Source: Candidatus Heimdallarchaeota archaeon
GTDB lineage: Archaea; Asgardarchaeota; Heimdallarchaeia; Heimdallarchaeales; Kariarchaeaceae
Reading direction: 5' to 3'
Length of the DNA stretch: 64,000 nucleotides
Assembly: GCA_026702845.1 (NCBI GenBank)
Contig: JADCLS010000014.1
Coordinates: 1 to 64,000 of the forward strand
In this document: piece by piece, positions 27,735 to 37,239 of the stretch
Position numbering within the stretch: the stretch's first letter is position 1
How the letters are laid out: every line of letters begins with the position of its first letter
Program-made: the position numbers and the translations under genes
Notes under the pieces: model-generated
What the model was told of the DNA's origin: nothing
The model's input: only the letters and a program-made list of their open reading frames with translations
The model's database searches: none

Positions 27735-28031
27735 TCAAAACCTTATAGTTTCGCTTAGAATATACATTACAACAGCAGTGATGATGTTAAGAAGTAGTAA
27801 AAACATGAATAGCTGTGATCGTTTTCCTTCTTGATACTCGTTGGCATCTCTTGACATGTAGAGTAAGATTGCACCTAATGCAAGAAATACCGAACCAATT
27901 ATAGTGAATATTGCTCCTGCCATGGGATCATTATTAGCCTTAAAAATGAACACAGCTGGGAAGCAGGCTGTTGAACCTCCAATACAATAGAGGGCCAACA
28001 TTCCAGATAGAGAGTTTAGATTATAACCCAT
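27735..28031 (-). CDS. Small three-helix membrane protein
   Basis: A 98-residue protein with hydrophobic helices at about 8-28, 37-57 and 72-92 and a short charged loop (SRDANEYQEGKRS). No family is recognised. It starts at an ATG and ends 17 bases before the surface-protein remnant. Function unknown. Confidence 0.6.
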   Translation of the reverse strand: MGYNLNSLSGMLALYCIGGSTACFPAVFIFKANNDPMAGAIFTIIGSVFLALGAILLYMSRDANEYQEGKRSQLFMFLLLLNIITAVVMYILSETIRF

Positions 28032-28157
28032 AGAGTGTCAAGATAGAATTTATTCTACAATTATAAATAATTACAATGATAATTAGACAATAGCGTTAAA
28101 TTATTGATATTTAAGCTAAAATAAGATCATATCGTATTGAAGCTTGAAGAAGGATAG

Positions 28158-28165
28158 CTATAAAT
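28158..28165 (+). promoter_or_regulatory. TATA-like box of the 28188 gene
   Basis: CTATAAAT is centred 26-27 bases upstream of the ATG at 28188, the same sequence and spacing as before the hydrolase gene at 22778. It supports a leaderless start. Confidence 0.5.
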
Positions 28166-28187
28166 AAGTTTGAGACTACTTAATTTC

Positions 28188-29054
28188 ATGAAGCAGTTGG
28201 TTATCTTACTCGCTTGTCTGATTTTCAGTTCGATTTCAACTGCATGTACTCCACCGCTAGATGTTGATTTGTTAGATTTATATAATTTGGGTATAACTAA
28301 TTCAGATCAGATCTTCATTGGTCAAACATCAACAGGCTCTGTCCTTCTTGATATGGAAACTGAGAATATATATGATTATAATATATCTTATTCCGCTCAT
28401 TCGTTGAAAATTGAAGATTCTACGAGTTATAAAATACAATCATATATTCAAAAGTATCACAACACAACAGATTGGAGTCCCTACTACAAATGGGTTGTAA
28501 TGGAAAGTAATTCCATTATTAAACAAGAAATTGTCTCTGAAGGTTCAGTCACATTTTACAGTCCGAAATTAAATTCAGTGTTTCTTATTTTGGAAAATGG
28601 AACTACACATAGGTTTAATATCGAAAATTATCAGATAAATAAATTTCAAATAGATAATTGGACCCCTTTGGATATTAGTATGTTATACAAACTTCATCCT
28701 TGTGATTCTCTTTTTAGGACGAGATTTATTTTTTATAATGATAACCTGGGAATTTTCAAAGTTTTAAATCAGAATACGCAATATTATACTTTTTCTGAAA
28801 CTGAAATTAACTTTATCACACAAGATAATTCTAACAGCATTATTGTAATCAATAGTTTATATTTGATCAACTTGGATAGAGAAAAAAGGATTCTTTACCA
28901 TTATAATATTCAGACAAAAGAATATGGAGTATGGGAAATCCGTGATTCGGATATACATCTAAATACAACTACTATCATTGATGATTATTTAGGATTGGTT
29001 ATTATTGTATTGATCCTAGCTATAGTGAGGTTACGTTTAAAAAAGAAAGGATAG
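28188..29054 (+). CDS. Secreted anchored protein, possible lipoprotein
   Basis: 288 residues from the ATG at 28188; a longer reading from a TTG at 28170 is possible but the promoter spacing and the signal peptide (MKQLVILLACLIFSSIS) favour the ATG. The signal peptide ends at STAC, a loose lipobox, so the N-terminal Cys could be lipidated. The C-terminus also has a hydrophobic helix (about 264-280) with the tail RLRLKKKG, like the other surface proteins. The middle is beta-rich with no recognised domain. Whether it is anchored at one or both ends cannot be told. Confidence 0.65.
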   Translation: MKQLVILLACLIFSSISTACTPPLDVDLLDLYNLGITNSDQIFIGQTSTGSVLLDMETENIYDYNISYSAHSLKIEDSTSYKIQSYIQKYHNTTDWSPYYKWVVMESNSIIKQEIVSEGSVTFYSPKLNSVFLILENGTTHRFNIENYQINKFQIDNWTPLDISMLYKLHPCDSLFRTRFIFYNDNLGIFKVLNQNTQYYTFSETEINFITQDNSNSIIVINSLYLINLDREKRILYHYNIQTKEYGVWEIRDSDIHLNTTTIIDDYLGLVIIVLILAIVRLRLKKKG

Positions 29055-29204
29055 ATGAGAGTTGAATGATGGCCAATGGAATTTTGTATTTTGCGCATAG
29101 GCACCGCTATCTGCAATTCATCGTTAAGAAATTTTATTCTAACTATCTAATTAACAACTATATTTGATGAAATTTAAATTATTTATTTAAAAAAATGAGT
29201 GTAC

Positions 29205-29537
29205 ATGGAACAATTTTGGTATTTTGTAATAACCGTAATCTTATGGGTTATGGCCTGGTTAATGAGAATGAGGAAACTTGATATTTTGATAGCTCGATAT
29301 GAGAGTTTTCAAAAGATATTCAGAAAGGATTCATTCATCATTGATAATGATGGAATTATTTCCTATTATACAGCAATATTTTTTGCAGGCGGATTTTTGC
29401 CATTATCTTATTTACTCATTGATAGTAGTTCAGTGTTCCTTTGGATTACTATGTTTTTATTTGGTATGTTAATAGTTGGATTATTATATCTCCAAATTAC
29501 TACTCGCTACCTTATCTTTCAAAATACTGAAACTTGA
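29205..29537 (+). CDS. Small membrane protein
   Basis: A 110-residue protein with a hydrophobic segment at residues 1-18, a basic stretch, then two helices at about 55-75 and 78-100. The start is placed at the ATG at 29205; a GTG two codons earlier is also in frame. No family is recognised. It ends 4 bases from the convergent DJ-1/PfpI gene. Confidence 0.55.
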   Translation: MEQFWYFVITVILWVMAWLMRMRKLDILIARYESFQKIFRKDSFIIDNDGIISYYTAIFFAGGFLPLSYLLIDSSSVFLWITMFLFGMLIVGLLYLQITTRYLIFQNTET

Positions 29538-29541
29538 AAAT

Positions 29542-30111
29542 TCAATCTTTCTTATTTCTGAACCAATTAATTGTACCTTCTGCCTCTTCATTAGAAATAA
29601 TTACCTTCATTAATTTGGCTACTTCAACTGCAAACTCTGTGAATGCTTGGCCCTTAGCAGTCACGACTCCCCCATCAACTTCAATATCACTACCAGTAAA
29701 AATAGTATTAGTAAAGTATTCTTTCTCATCATCCTCTATCGTTGCTGTGCATTTCAAGCCATTGAGTATACCGGAATTAGCCAAAAATACAGGTCCACCA
29801 CAAATAGCTGCAATTAACGCACCATTGTCCTTCAACTCTTCTAGGGTTTTATTCATAAGGTTCACATTTGCATTATGATCTGGATTCCTGATGAACAGTT
29901 TGGGTTCTCCTCCAGGAATAATAAACAGCTCTACTTCTGAAGGATTGATATCTTGTAAAGTGTATTCTGCAAAAACTTTTAGTTGGCCATAAGATTGAAC
30001 TAATCCCTTTTCAAATCCAACTGTGATAATATTATGTTTCTTAAAAATTAACAAAAGTTGAGTGATCTCAAAATCTGCAAAATTATCATATAGAAATAAA
30101 TGTACATCCAT
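29542..30111 (-). CDS. DJ-1/PfpI family protein
   Basis: A 189-residue cytosolic protein of the class I glutamine-amidotransferase-like fold. The nucleophile-elbow Cys104 sits in AAICGGPVF, and the conserved acidic residue is Glu15 in FADFE. FIIPGGEP and DGGVVTAKG are the usual strands. The family covers proteases/chaperones (PfpI), deglycase-like enzymes and redox sensors; this short protein without an AraC domain fits the stand-alone branch. No operon partner. Confidence 0.9.
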   Translation of the reverse strand: MDVHLFLYDNFADFEITQLLLIFKKHNIITVGFEKGLVQSYGQLKVFAEYTLQDINPSEVELFIIPGGEPKLFIRNPDHNANVNLMNKTLEELKDNGALIAAICGGPVFLANSGILNGLKCTATIEDDEKEYFTNTIFTGSDIEVDGGVVTAKGQAFTEFAVEVAKLMKVIISNEEAEGTINWFRNKKD

Positions 30112-30236
30112 GATGAATAATTATGGATAATTATTATAAAGAATATCTCCTAGGCAATAGATAATCTCATGATTCAATGACTAATACTATGAAGTTATTA
30201 CAAATAGTTGTAACTGAGACTAATTGCAGAATGTAT

Positions 30237-32132
30237 TCAATTTTCAGCTGTGATTTTTTCTGCTAAGGATATTTGATGCTTAATTAGATCATAATAGTAT
30301 CCCTGTTTATCTACAAGTTCTTCATGAGTTCCCTGTTCAATTAACTGTCCATTATCAATAGCACAGATGATATCCGCATCTCTAATTGTCGATAACCTAT
30401 GAGCGATAATAAATGCAGTTCTATCTTCAAGTAATATCTTGAGTGCTTTTTGTACCTTCAATTCAGTAAATACATCTATTGATGATGTTGCTTCATCCAG
30501 AATAATTATTCTTGGATCTGCAAGAAGAATTGCAGCAAATACTATCAATTGCCGTTGACCAATTGAGAGTCTACCTCCTCTTTCCTGTAGTGAAGTACTC
30601 AAACCCTTAGGAAGTCTCTTGATATAATTTAACATTCCTACTTTATCCAAAACAACTAGCATTTCTTCATCTGTTGCATTAGGATTACCAAGCTGTAGAT
30701 TTTCACGGATGGATCCTGAGAATAGGAAGAAATCCTGTGGAACTGCAGCTAGTTGAGATCTATATGATTTAAGATTAAACTCTCGGATATCTCTTCCATC
30801 AATCAATATCTCACCAGATGATATATCATATAATCTGGACAGAATGTTGATGATAGTAGTCTTACCTGCTCCTGTATGGCCAACAAACGCCACAGTAGTG
30901 GCCTTTGGAACAATCAGATTGAAATCAATGTATATTGGTTGGCCTTTGATATACTCAAACGAAACATTCCTAAATTCAATTTCACCATCTATTCGTGGCA
31001 TATCCGGTAAATGTTCATTCCTTGGTACAGTAGTCTCAGTATCCAACAATGCATAAACCCTCTCTCCACCAGTTAATGCATCTTGCAATTGCTCATAAAA
31101 GTTCCCTAGTCTTACAATGGGTCGAAAGAGAATGCTATTGTAATTCAAAAATGCAAAGAGCACACCTGCAGTGATCGCACCTTCTAAAACCAGAATTCCA
31201 CCGAAATAGAATAAAACAGCTACAGAAAGAGATGATAAGTAAAGCATGGTCGGGAAAAAGGTAGCATTAACGTTCATGGCACGTATTACTGCTTTCATTC
31301 TAGATTCATTTATCTTACTGAAGCGTTCTTTATTTCCAACCTCTCGATTCAATCCTTTTGTAACTTTTATTCCTGCAATACTCTCTGCAAGATTGGCCAT
31401 AAGCACAGCATTAGTTCTCCTTGCTTCCTTTCTCCTGGGTCGTGCATACTTCTTGGCTAATCGGGAGATAAATACTACAGGTATAATCAAAACGAAGGAT
31501 ATGAAGGTAAGTTGAACATTTATTTGAATCATCACGACAAATGCCATAAGAACCGTGACAAGATTGACTGTATTTTGAATAACAGAACCTCCAATAAATT
31601 GCTGAATTGCTTGAACATCTGATGTGACCCTGGACATCAATCTACCCACTTCATTTTTATCATGGTATCCCATATCTAAATATTGTAAATGTTCAAAAAG
31701 TTCCTCTCGTAATACAATTACTGCATCTAAACCTATTGTTGCAAAGATTTTTCGCAATTTGAAACTCATATAGAATATACTTGTTTCAATCAATAGGTAA
31801 TATCCAGCTAAAATGCTTACTTCGATCCATACAACTGCTGTTTGAGGTATGAGGACGATTAATAAAGATCTAATAATGCCAGAGATTGTATCTATCCAAG
31901 TAATTCCAAAATTAATATTGGTTGTATTATCTGAGAACCTATCAACTGCTATAAGCAAAATAATTGGAGAAATCGCAGTGATTGCAGCAAGTACAATCAT
32001 ATAGAAAAAGGCAATTGAAAGTTGTTTTTTGTATGGCAGAGCATATTTGAGCATGAATTTGAATAATTGTGTATCTGAATAACCAAAAGAACCTCTTACA
32101 GTTTCTTTATTCGCATCTGCATGTAATGCCAT
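30237..32132 (-). CDS. ABC exporter half-transporter with consensus Walker B (MdlB-like)
   Basis: 631 residues: six-helix membrane domain (about 30-340) fused to a nucleotide-binding domain. Walker A is VGHTGAGKTT (about 416-425); Walker B is IIILDEATSS with the catalytic Glu; the H-loop is IIAHRLST. The signature is degenerate, LSIGQ rather than LSGGQ. This complements the partner at 32133-33890, which has a normal signature but a defective Walker B and H-loop. Together they give one consensus and one degenerate ATP site, the hallmark of heterodimeric exporters such as TM287/288. The ATG directly follows the partner's stop, with GGAGGTG upstream. Substrate unknown (drug or lipid likely). Confidence 0.95.
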   Translation of the reverse strand: MALHADANKETVRGSFGYSDTQLFKFMLKYALPYKKQLSIAFFYMIVLAAITAISPIILLIAVDRFSDNTTNINFGITWIDTISGIIRSLLIVLIPQTAVVWIEVSILAGYYLLIETSIFYMSFKLRKIFATIGLDAVIVLREELFEHLQYLDMGYHDKNEVGRLMSRVTSDVQAIQQFIGGSVIQNTVNLVTVLMAFVVMIQINVQLTFISFVLIIPVVFISRLAKKYARPRRKEARRTNAVLMANLAESIAGIKVTKGLNREVGNKERFSKINESRMKAVIRAMNVNATFFPTMLYLSSLSVAVLFYFGGILVLEGAITAGVLFAFLNYNSILFRPIVRLGNFYEQLQDALTGGERVYALLDTETTVPRNEHLPDMPRIDGEIEFRNVSFEYIKGQPIYIDFNLIVPKATTVAFVGHTGAGKTTIINILSRLYDISSGEILIDGRDIREFNLKSYRSQLAAVPQDFFLFSGSIRENLQLGNPNATDEEMLVVLDKVGMLNYIKRLPKGLSTSLQERGGRLSIGQRQLIVFAAILLADPRIIILDEATSSIDVFTELKVQKALKILLEDRTAFIIAHRLSTIRDADIICAIDNGQLIEQGTHEELVDKQGYYYDLIKHQISLAEKITAEN

Positions 32133-33890
32133 TTAGTTCACCTCCATTTTCTGATCGATCACTGAATCAAAATCAATAAACTTTATCTGGTGATCTATAG
32201 CATCATTGAAATCTTTGTAAGGACCATCGATCGCTATTAATTCATCATGGGTTCCATCTTGAACTACTTTCCCATCTTCCAACAGAATAATTCGATCCAC
32301 ATACTGAAGGCTAGAAGGTCTCTGTGAGATGACCAGTATCGTTCTGTTCCTGTCAAGACTTCCAATTTGGCTCTGTATTTTGGCTTCGGTTTCAGGATCC
32401 ACTGCGGAAACGCTATCATCAAAGATGAGAATTTTTGGATTGGTAAGAATTGCCCTTGCAATAGCCACCCTCTGCTTCTGTCCACCAGATAATGTAACAC
32501 CACGTTCACCCACCATTGTTTGGTATGCATCAGGGAAACTTTGGATATTTTCATGGATTTGAGCGATTCTGGCAGCATTTTCAATATCGTCTTCGCTGGC
32601 ATCACTGTTACCAAATGCAATATTTTCAGCTATTGTCAAAGTAAAGAGAAAACTTTCTTGATGGACAATACCAATGTATTTACGTAGTTCATCAAGTGAG
32701 TATTGCTTAATATCTATACCATTTATGAGTAGCCTACCCTCAGTAGGATCAAAAAATCTTGGTATTAGGTTAATAAGTGTAGATTTTCCCGATCCTGTGG
32801 CTCCTAGGATGGCCACCTTCTGTCCAAAAGGTATACTAAAACTAACATTTTCCAAAATGTTCACCTTGGATGCTGGATACTTAAAACTCACATTTTCAAA
32901 TGTTAACACAGTTTTATCAGTATTCAATGGAACAGGATTCTCAGGGCTTAGAATATTTGTTGTTGATTGCATTACTTCATTTAATCGAACTGCGGCAGTA
33001 TTAGCCATCTGAAGGCGTATGGATAGCTCTCCCAGGAATCTCCCGGGACGGGCTATTTGAAAAATCAGTAACATAAATGCAATAAATGTTGAATTCTCTA
33101 TAATACTAGTTCTCACTAGTCCTCCACCGAAAAATACAACTATGAATAATGAAATATTAATGAGATAAATAGCTAGTGTCTGAATTAATGCGTTTACATG
33201 GATTTCTTTTTTTGCTGCTTGAAAATATATCTGATTTGAATTCTTGAAAATTTCAATTTGATTTTCTTCTCTACCAAATGATTTGACAGTTCTGATACCA
33301 GAAAAATTCTCTGCTAGTGTATTATTCATTGCACCATACGTTTTTCTTGTATCATAGAATATCGGGAAATTATTTCTAGAAATACGATACAGAGAAATCA
33401 GCATTATTGGTACGATAATTGAGAAGGCAAATGCTAACAAGGGAGATTCTACCCACATAGATACAAATGCACCCACAAATAATAATGCAGTAAGCATAGC
33501 GATCCTATATCCCCAAGTAAAAATATCATTCATGAGCAGGGTTTCTTCAATTGTCCTTGCCATTATCTGACCTATACTTTCAGAAGCATAGAATTCCATT
33601 TCTTGAGATTGTAATTTGGCAAATATATCCTCCCTCACATCATACAACACTTGCTGGCCAAATTTATTGTTGTAATACCTCATACCCACAGCTGAAAGAT
33701 AATCAATAGTTCCTAACAACGTAATTATCCAAAAACCACTTACCAATGCATTACTTGAAGGATCAGTATTAATAGAATCTAGCACTTCTTTGATTTTAAG
33801 TGGGATCATAGTCTGTGCTATTGCTCCTATGACTACAAATAGGGTGACAATCCCAAATAATTTTATCTTTCTTAATACATAAGGTATCAA
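32133..33890 (-). CDS. ABC exporter half-transporter with degenerate Walker B (MdlA-like)
   Basis: 585 residues: membrane domain, then Walker A LGATGSGKST, signature LSGGQKQ, Walker B LIFDDSVSAVD with Asp in place of the catalytic Glu, and H-loop VISQRPSS with Gln in place of His. These are the substitutions expected in the non-hydrolysing site of a heterodimeric exporter, and its partner (30237-32132) carries the matching degenerate signature. The start is a TTG. It is first in a two-gene operon, and the end of its coding sequence contains the ribosome site for the second gene. Confidence 0.95.
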   Translation of the reverse strand: MIPYVLRKIKLFGIVTLFVVIGAIAQTMIPLKIKEVLDSINTDPSSNALVSGFWIITLLGTIDYLSAVGMRYYNNKFGQQVLYDVREDIFAKLQSQEMEFYASESIGQIMARTIEETLLMNDIFTWGYRIAMLTALLFVGAFVSMWVESPLLAFAFSIIVPIMLISLYRISRNNFPIFYDTRKTYGAMNNTLAENFSGIRTVKSFGREENQIEIFKNSNQIYFQAAKKEIHVNALIQTLAIYLINISLFIVVFFGGGLVRTSIIENSTFIAFMLLIFQIARPGRFLGELSIRLQMANTAAVRLNEVMQSTTNILSPENPVPLNTDKTVLTFENVSFKYPASKVNILENVSFSIPFGQKVAILGATGSGKSTLINLIPRFFDPTEGRLLINGIDIKQYSLDELRKYIGIVHQESFLFTLTIAENIAFGNSDASEDDIENAARIAQIHENIQSFPDAYQTMVGERGVTLSGGQKQRVAIARAILTNPKILIFDDSVSAVDPETEAKIQSQIGSLDRNRTILVISQRPSSLQYVDRIILLEDGKVVQDGTHDELIAIDGPYKDFNDAIDHQIKFIDFDSVIDQKMEVN

Positions 33891-34079
33891 ATATGTAATT
33901 AATGCCCTGATATTTATCCCTATTGTAACTATTTTTTAATTCTTTAAATTTCAATTGTTTGGGTACTATTCAATTAGTCACTGAATATAATATTAAATAT
34001 CAATTTTTGTCTATATTCTATCTATAAGCAATATTCAAGGTTATTTGAGGTATTGAAATATCATATCTTTAATTGAAAT

Positions 34080-34436
34080 TCACATCTTCCTTTTATAGAA
34101 ATTCAATGCTTTCTTTATCGCAGCATTAACAAGCGAGGATTCCTCTGTTTTTATGGCAAATGTCATTCTATCCTGGGCATATATTAAAATCTGCTCCATG
34201 GCATCCATCCTATCAGATTTTGTCATTTGATTTAATTCTACAAGGAATTTCTTATTATCAACTTGCCATAGTTTTATACCCTTCCATAGAAATCCTTTGA
34301 CCACAATAACATCAATTCCGACATCTTTGGATATAATAGAAGCAATTTCAGCCATCATTTCGAGCTGCTGAGGTTCGGCTTTTATCTGATTGAACTTATC
34401 TTCATCTATGCCCATATTGTTCATTCTTAGAATCAT
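34080..34436 (-). CDS. Hypothetical small soluble protein
   Basis: A 118-residue protein of mixed alpha/beta character with no signal or membrane segment: a helical N-terminus (KAEPQQLEMMAEIASIIS), strands around VDVIVVKGFLWKGIK and KKFLVELN, then two long helices. No family is recognised. It lies about 190 bases upstream of the ABC exporter on the same strand, so co-regulation is possible but not shown. Confidence 0.55.
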   Translation of the reverse strand: MILRMNNMGIDEDKFNQIKAEPQQLEMMAEIASIISKDVGIDVIVVKGFLWKGIKLWQVDNKKFLVELNQMTKSDRMDAMEQILIYAQDRMTFAIKTEESSLVNAAIKKALNFYKRKM

Positions 34437-34623
34437 AATAGATAACTAGTATATAATGCTCTCCTCGATAGTAATCAATATTGAGGACTTATATTCACGA
34501 TCATTGACTATTAGACTCAGGTTTCTTAGGTAAGATCTATAATTCAATTCATAGAGAAATTCAGAGAGATCAACTTATATGACAAAAATTAAATAATTTA
34601 CTGGGTATAATAATTTGTAGATT

Positions 34624-35709
34624 ATGTCTCCACAAGAACATAATCTAAAACCTACAGTACCAGAGATTATCATCTCAGAGGTCGAAGTTTTCAGTTACTA
34701 TGACATGATGGATCCCTTGATCTGTATTCCAGAGTTGATGAAGGGAAATTATGTGCTTGTCGAGGATTTCTATCACAATGGATTACAGGTTTTGGAGGCC
34801 CTAACCGCAGTATTAAGAGAACAGAAAACAGGAGGTTCTTACCAACATGAGCGGAGCTTTCGCAATACCTATCGTAAGGCTTCCCAAAAACTTCTTCTAC
34901 TTGTTATAGATCATGAACTAGTAGTTCGAAAGGCTCCGCAAATTGGATGGTTCAAAAGATTTTATCCTGATGATGAGCAATTTTTAATTTCATTTCCCAA
35001 TGTTCAGGGATTAAATAGTTCGTATCAATGGTACAAAAAGGGATTGAGAATACCTGAGCTTGGAATTATTCTTCATCCATATTATGGAATATATTTTCCC
35101 ACTAGATTTGATCATTTACTCCTTTTTGAGGAATGGTTACAGCAATATAATGGAAATACTAATTCAGCAGTTGATGTTGGTGTGGGAAGCGGAGTGCTAT
35201 CATTACAACTACTCAATCATGGATTTTCTCAAGTAACTGGTACTGATGTAAATATTAATGCCGTGATAGGTGCAAGAGAGGAAAGAGAAAGATGGGGAAC
35301 AGATAATTTGACAGTTGTTCATGGAGATTTACTAACTCCAGTTGATACGAAAGTAGATCTCATTGTATTCAATCCTCCATGGATACAGGTAGAGCATGAG
35401 TTAGCAGAAGGTATCGAACAGGCAATTTACTATCAGAAGGGATTATTCAAAAGGTTCTTTGATCAAGCTGAACAAAAACTAGCCTTTGATGGTCTTATCG
35501 TAATCTTATTCTCGAATTTAGAATCAATTCATAATGATCAAAGTCATCCAGTTAAGCAAGAACTTGAAGATCATGTTAGGTTCATCCAGCGGAAATTGAT
35601 AACTTCAAGTGTTTCAAAAGGTTCTGTAAAGTCAAGACGAAAAAAATGGAGACAAAATGAACAAGTGGAATTATGGGTCCTTGAACATACTGATATTAGT
35701 ACAGAGTAA
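34624..35709 (+). CDS. Class I SAM-dependent methyltransferase (HemK/PrmC-like core)
   Basis: 361 residues. Motif I is VDVGVGSGVL (183-192), motif II has TGTDVN (205-210), and the catalytic-loop tetrapeptide NPPW (250-253) marks an N- or amide-directed methyltransferase of the HemK/PrmC/RsmD group. The N-terminal 150 residues are not like the PrmC helical domain and may form a distinct substrate-binding part. The protein could modify RNA, a protein Gln or a small molecule; this cannot be decided from sequence. The ATG start is clear. It is transcribed alone, divergent from 34080-34436. Confidence 0.82.
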   Translation: MSPQEHNLKPTVPEIIISEVEVFSYYDMMDPLICIPELMKGNYVLVEDFYHNGLQVLEALTAVLREQKTGGSYQHERSFRNTYRKASQKLLLLVIDHELVVRKAPQIGWFKRFYPDDEQFLISFPNVQGLNSSYQWYKKGLRIPELGIILHPYYGIYFPTRFDHLLLFEEWLQQYNGNTNSAVDVGVGSGVLSLQLLNHGFSQVTGTDVNINAVIGAREERERWGTDNLTVVHGDLLTPVDTKVDLIVFNPPWIQVEHELAEGIEQAIYYQKGLFKRFFDQAEQKLAFDGLIVILFSNLESIHNDQSHPVKQELEDHVRFIQRKLITSSVSKGSVKSRRKKWRQNEQVELWVLEHTDISTE

Positions 35710-35809
35710 TTTCTATTTGGAACTCCCAATTCAATATTTGAAAATTATCTAAAGTAATATTTTGTAGGTAGAATCAAAATTTAAATGATAGGTCTTGAGA
35801 TTATAGTTA

Positions 35810-37159
35810 TTGAGTGTAATATATCGCTTCCTGGCATTTCATAGCATTATAGGAAAAATTAATCCTCAAAAATTCAAAATAACCTTCTTTGATAAATTTA
35901 ATTATACATCAGAGACTGTACAGCTTCCATATACCCGTATTATGGTAATGCAAGCAAATAAAACCTATAATTTAACTAGAGATTCGGATTCAAAGAAATT
36001 TGAAATTCACGAGATGATTAATCTGTATGAACACGGAAGACTTGAGTTAGAGGTTGCTGTGAACATCGAATTAGATGAATTACAATCAATTACTCTAGAT
36101 AATTTTGAAGGGTCTTCAATTAATCAGCGAATTATTTCAACTATTTTAGCAATATATAAATCTCAGAATATCATGAAAACCCAATTTGATTTTGAGTTGA
36201 ATAATGAGTTTATCAAAGAACTCACTCAGGAATATGGTCTTGAGAAAGTTCACTCACAGTTTTACATTTCACTTGATATGTTGACAGAGTTGACACAGGA
36301 GCAGTTCAAAAAAGAATTCCCTCAGGAGGAAAGGTTATTAGATTTCAAAGGAAATTATCTCTATCATTCAGGATCTAATTATATCACTGGTGAGAAATCA
36401 GAGATTTTCATTACATTGGTAAAGACAATGGTCATGAGAAAAGCAAGTATCCAATTTCTTCAAAATTTGCAAGAAGAAATAATTGTTGAATTGAATACCC
36501 TCTTTGAATATTTAGAAGAAGAGGTAAATCCTTCTTGGATTTACATACAAAACCGATTAAAAGAAATAACATTACAGCATAAACGTTATCAAGCAACCTA
36601 TGAGGGTCGATATTTAGATAAAGTAATCAGCACGACATATGCAAAAGTTGTAAGAGAGTTAGAATTGGTATATGATCTCCCTAATCTTCGTGAAAATTAT
36701 TTTAATAAATCAAAGAGAATACATGATAGTATCTCCCAATTACAGGAAATGATAGCTAGTAAAGCAGAAAAAGAGGATGCCCAGGCTACCGAGAATTTAG
36801 GTCAGCTGATTGGGTTACTCGCGATAATTGAAATTCTAACTAATATTCTACCTGATACAGATAGTTATAAAATTATTATGAGAGTGCTCTTAGTGGCAGG
36901 AGTATTACCATTACTTATCTATTCATGGTACTCAACACGTAGGAAAATCGACTTGAATGAAAAACGAGCATTAACAATCCAGCGAAGTATTGAGCTCAGG
37001 CAAAATATTGAGGGAATAGATCGTATCATCAATTTATTTTCTTTACAACAGAAAAATTCAGAAATACAACTGGCTACTGAATTCTATGAGAAAGAATTAG
37101 ATATGATGCAAAGATTACGGAATGAAATGCAAGCGGAGTACAATGTACTCTCAAAATAA
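35810..37159 (+). CDS. Coiled-coil protein with two C-proximal membrane helices
   Basis: 449 residues from a TTG. Residues 1-200 are soluble alpha/beta; 205-330 form long helices with coiled-coil character; two membrane helices lie at about 334-352 and 360-376 with a tight loop (LPDTDSY), and another amphipathic helix follows to the end. The helix-bundle-plus-hairpin topology recalls CorA or RMND1-like proteins, but the CorA GMN loop is missing and I would not assign either family. Role unknown. Confidence 0.6.
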   Translation: MSVIYRFLAFHSIIGKINPQKFKITFFDKFNYTSETVQLPYTRIMVMQANKTYNLTRDSDSKKFEIHEMINLYEHGRLELEVAVNIELDELQSITLDNFEGSSINQRIISTILAIYKSQNIMKTQFDFELNNEFIKELTQEYGLEKVHSQFYISLDMLTELTQEQFKKEFPQEERLLDFKGNYLYHSGSNYITGEKSEIFITLVKTMVMRKASIQFLQNLQEEIIVELNTLFEYLEEEVNPSWIYIQNRLKEITLQHKRYQATYEGRYLDKVISTTYAKVVRELELVYDLPNLRENYFNKSKRIHDSISQLQEMIASKAEKEDAQATENLGQLIGLLAIIEILTNILPDTDSYKIIMRVLLVAGVLPLLIYSWYSTRRKIDLNEKRALTIQRSIELRQNIEGIDRIINLFSLQQKNSEIQLATEFYEKELDMMQRLRNEMQAEYNVLSK

Positions 37160-37239
37160 CGCTCATATAGTAATATATTAATCAATAAAAAAGATATGAT
37201 TTTACTTTGCTAGATTACTGGACAAGATGCGATTTTAAA

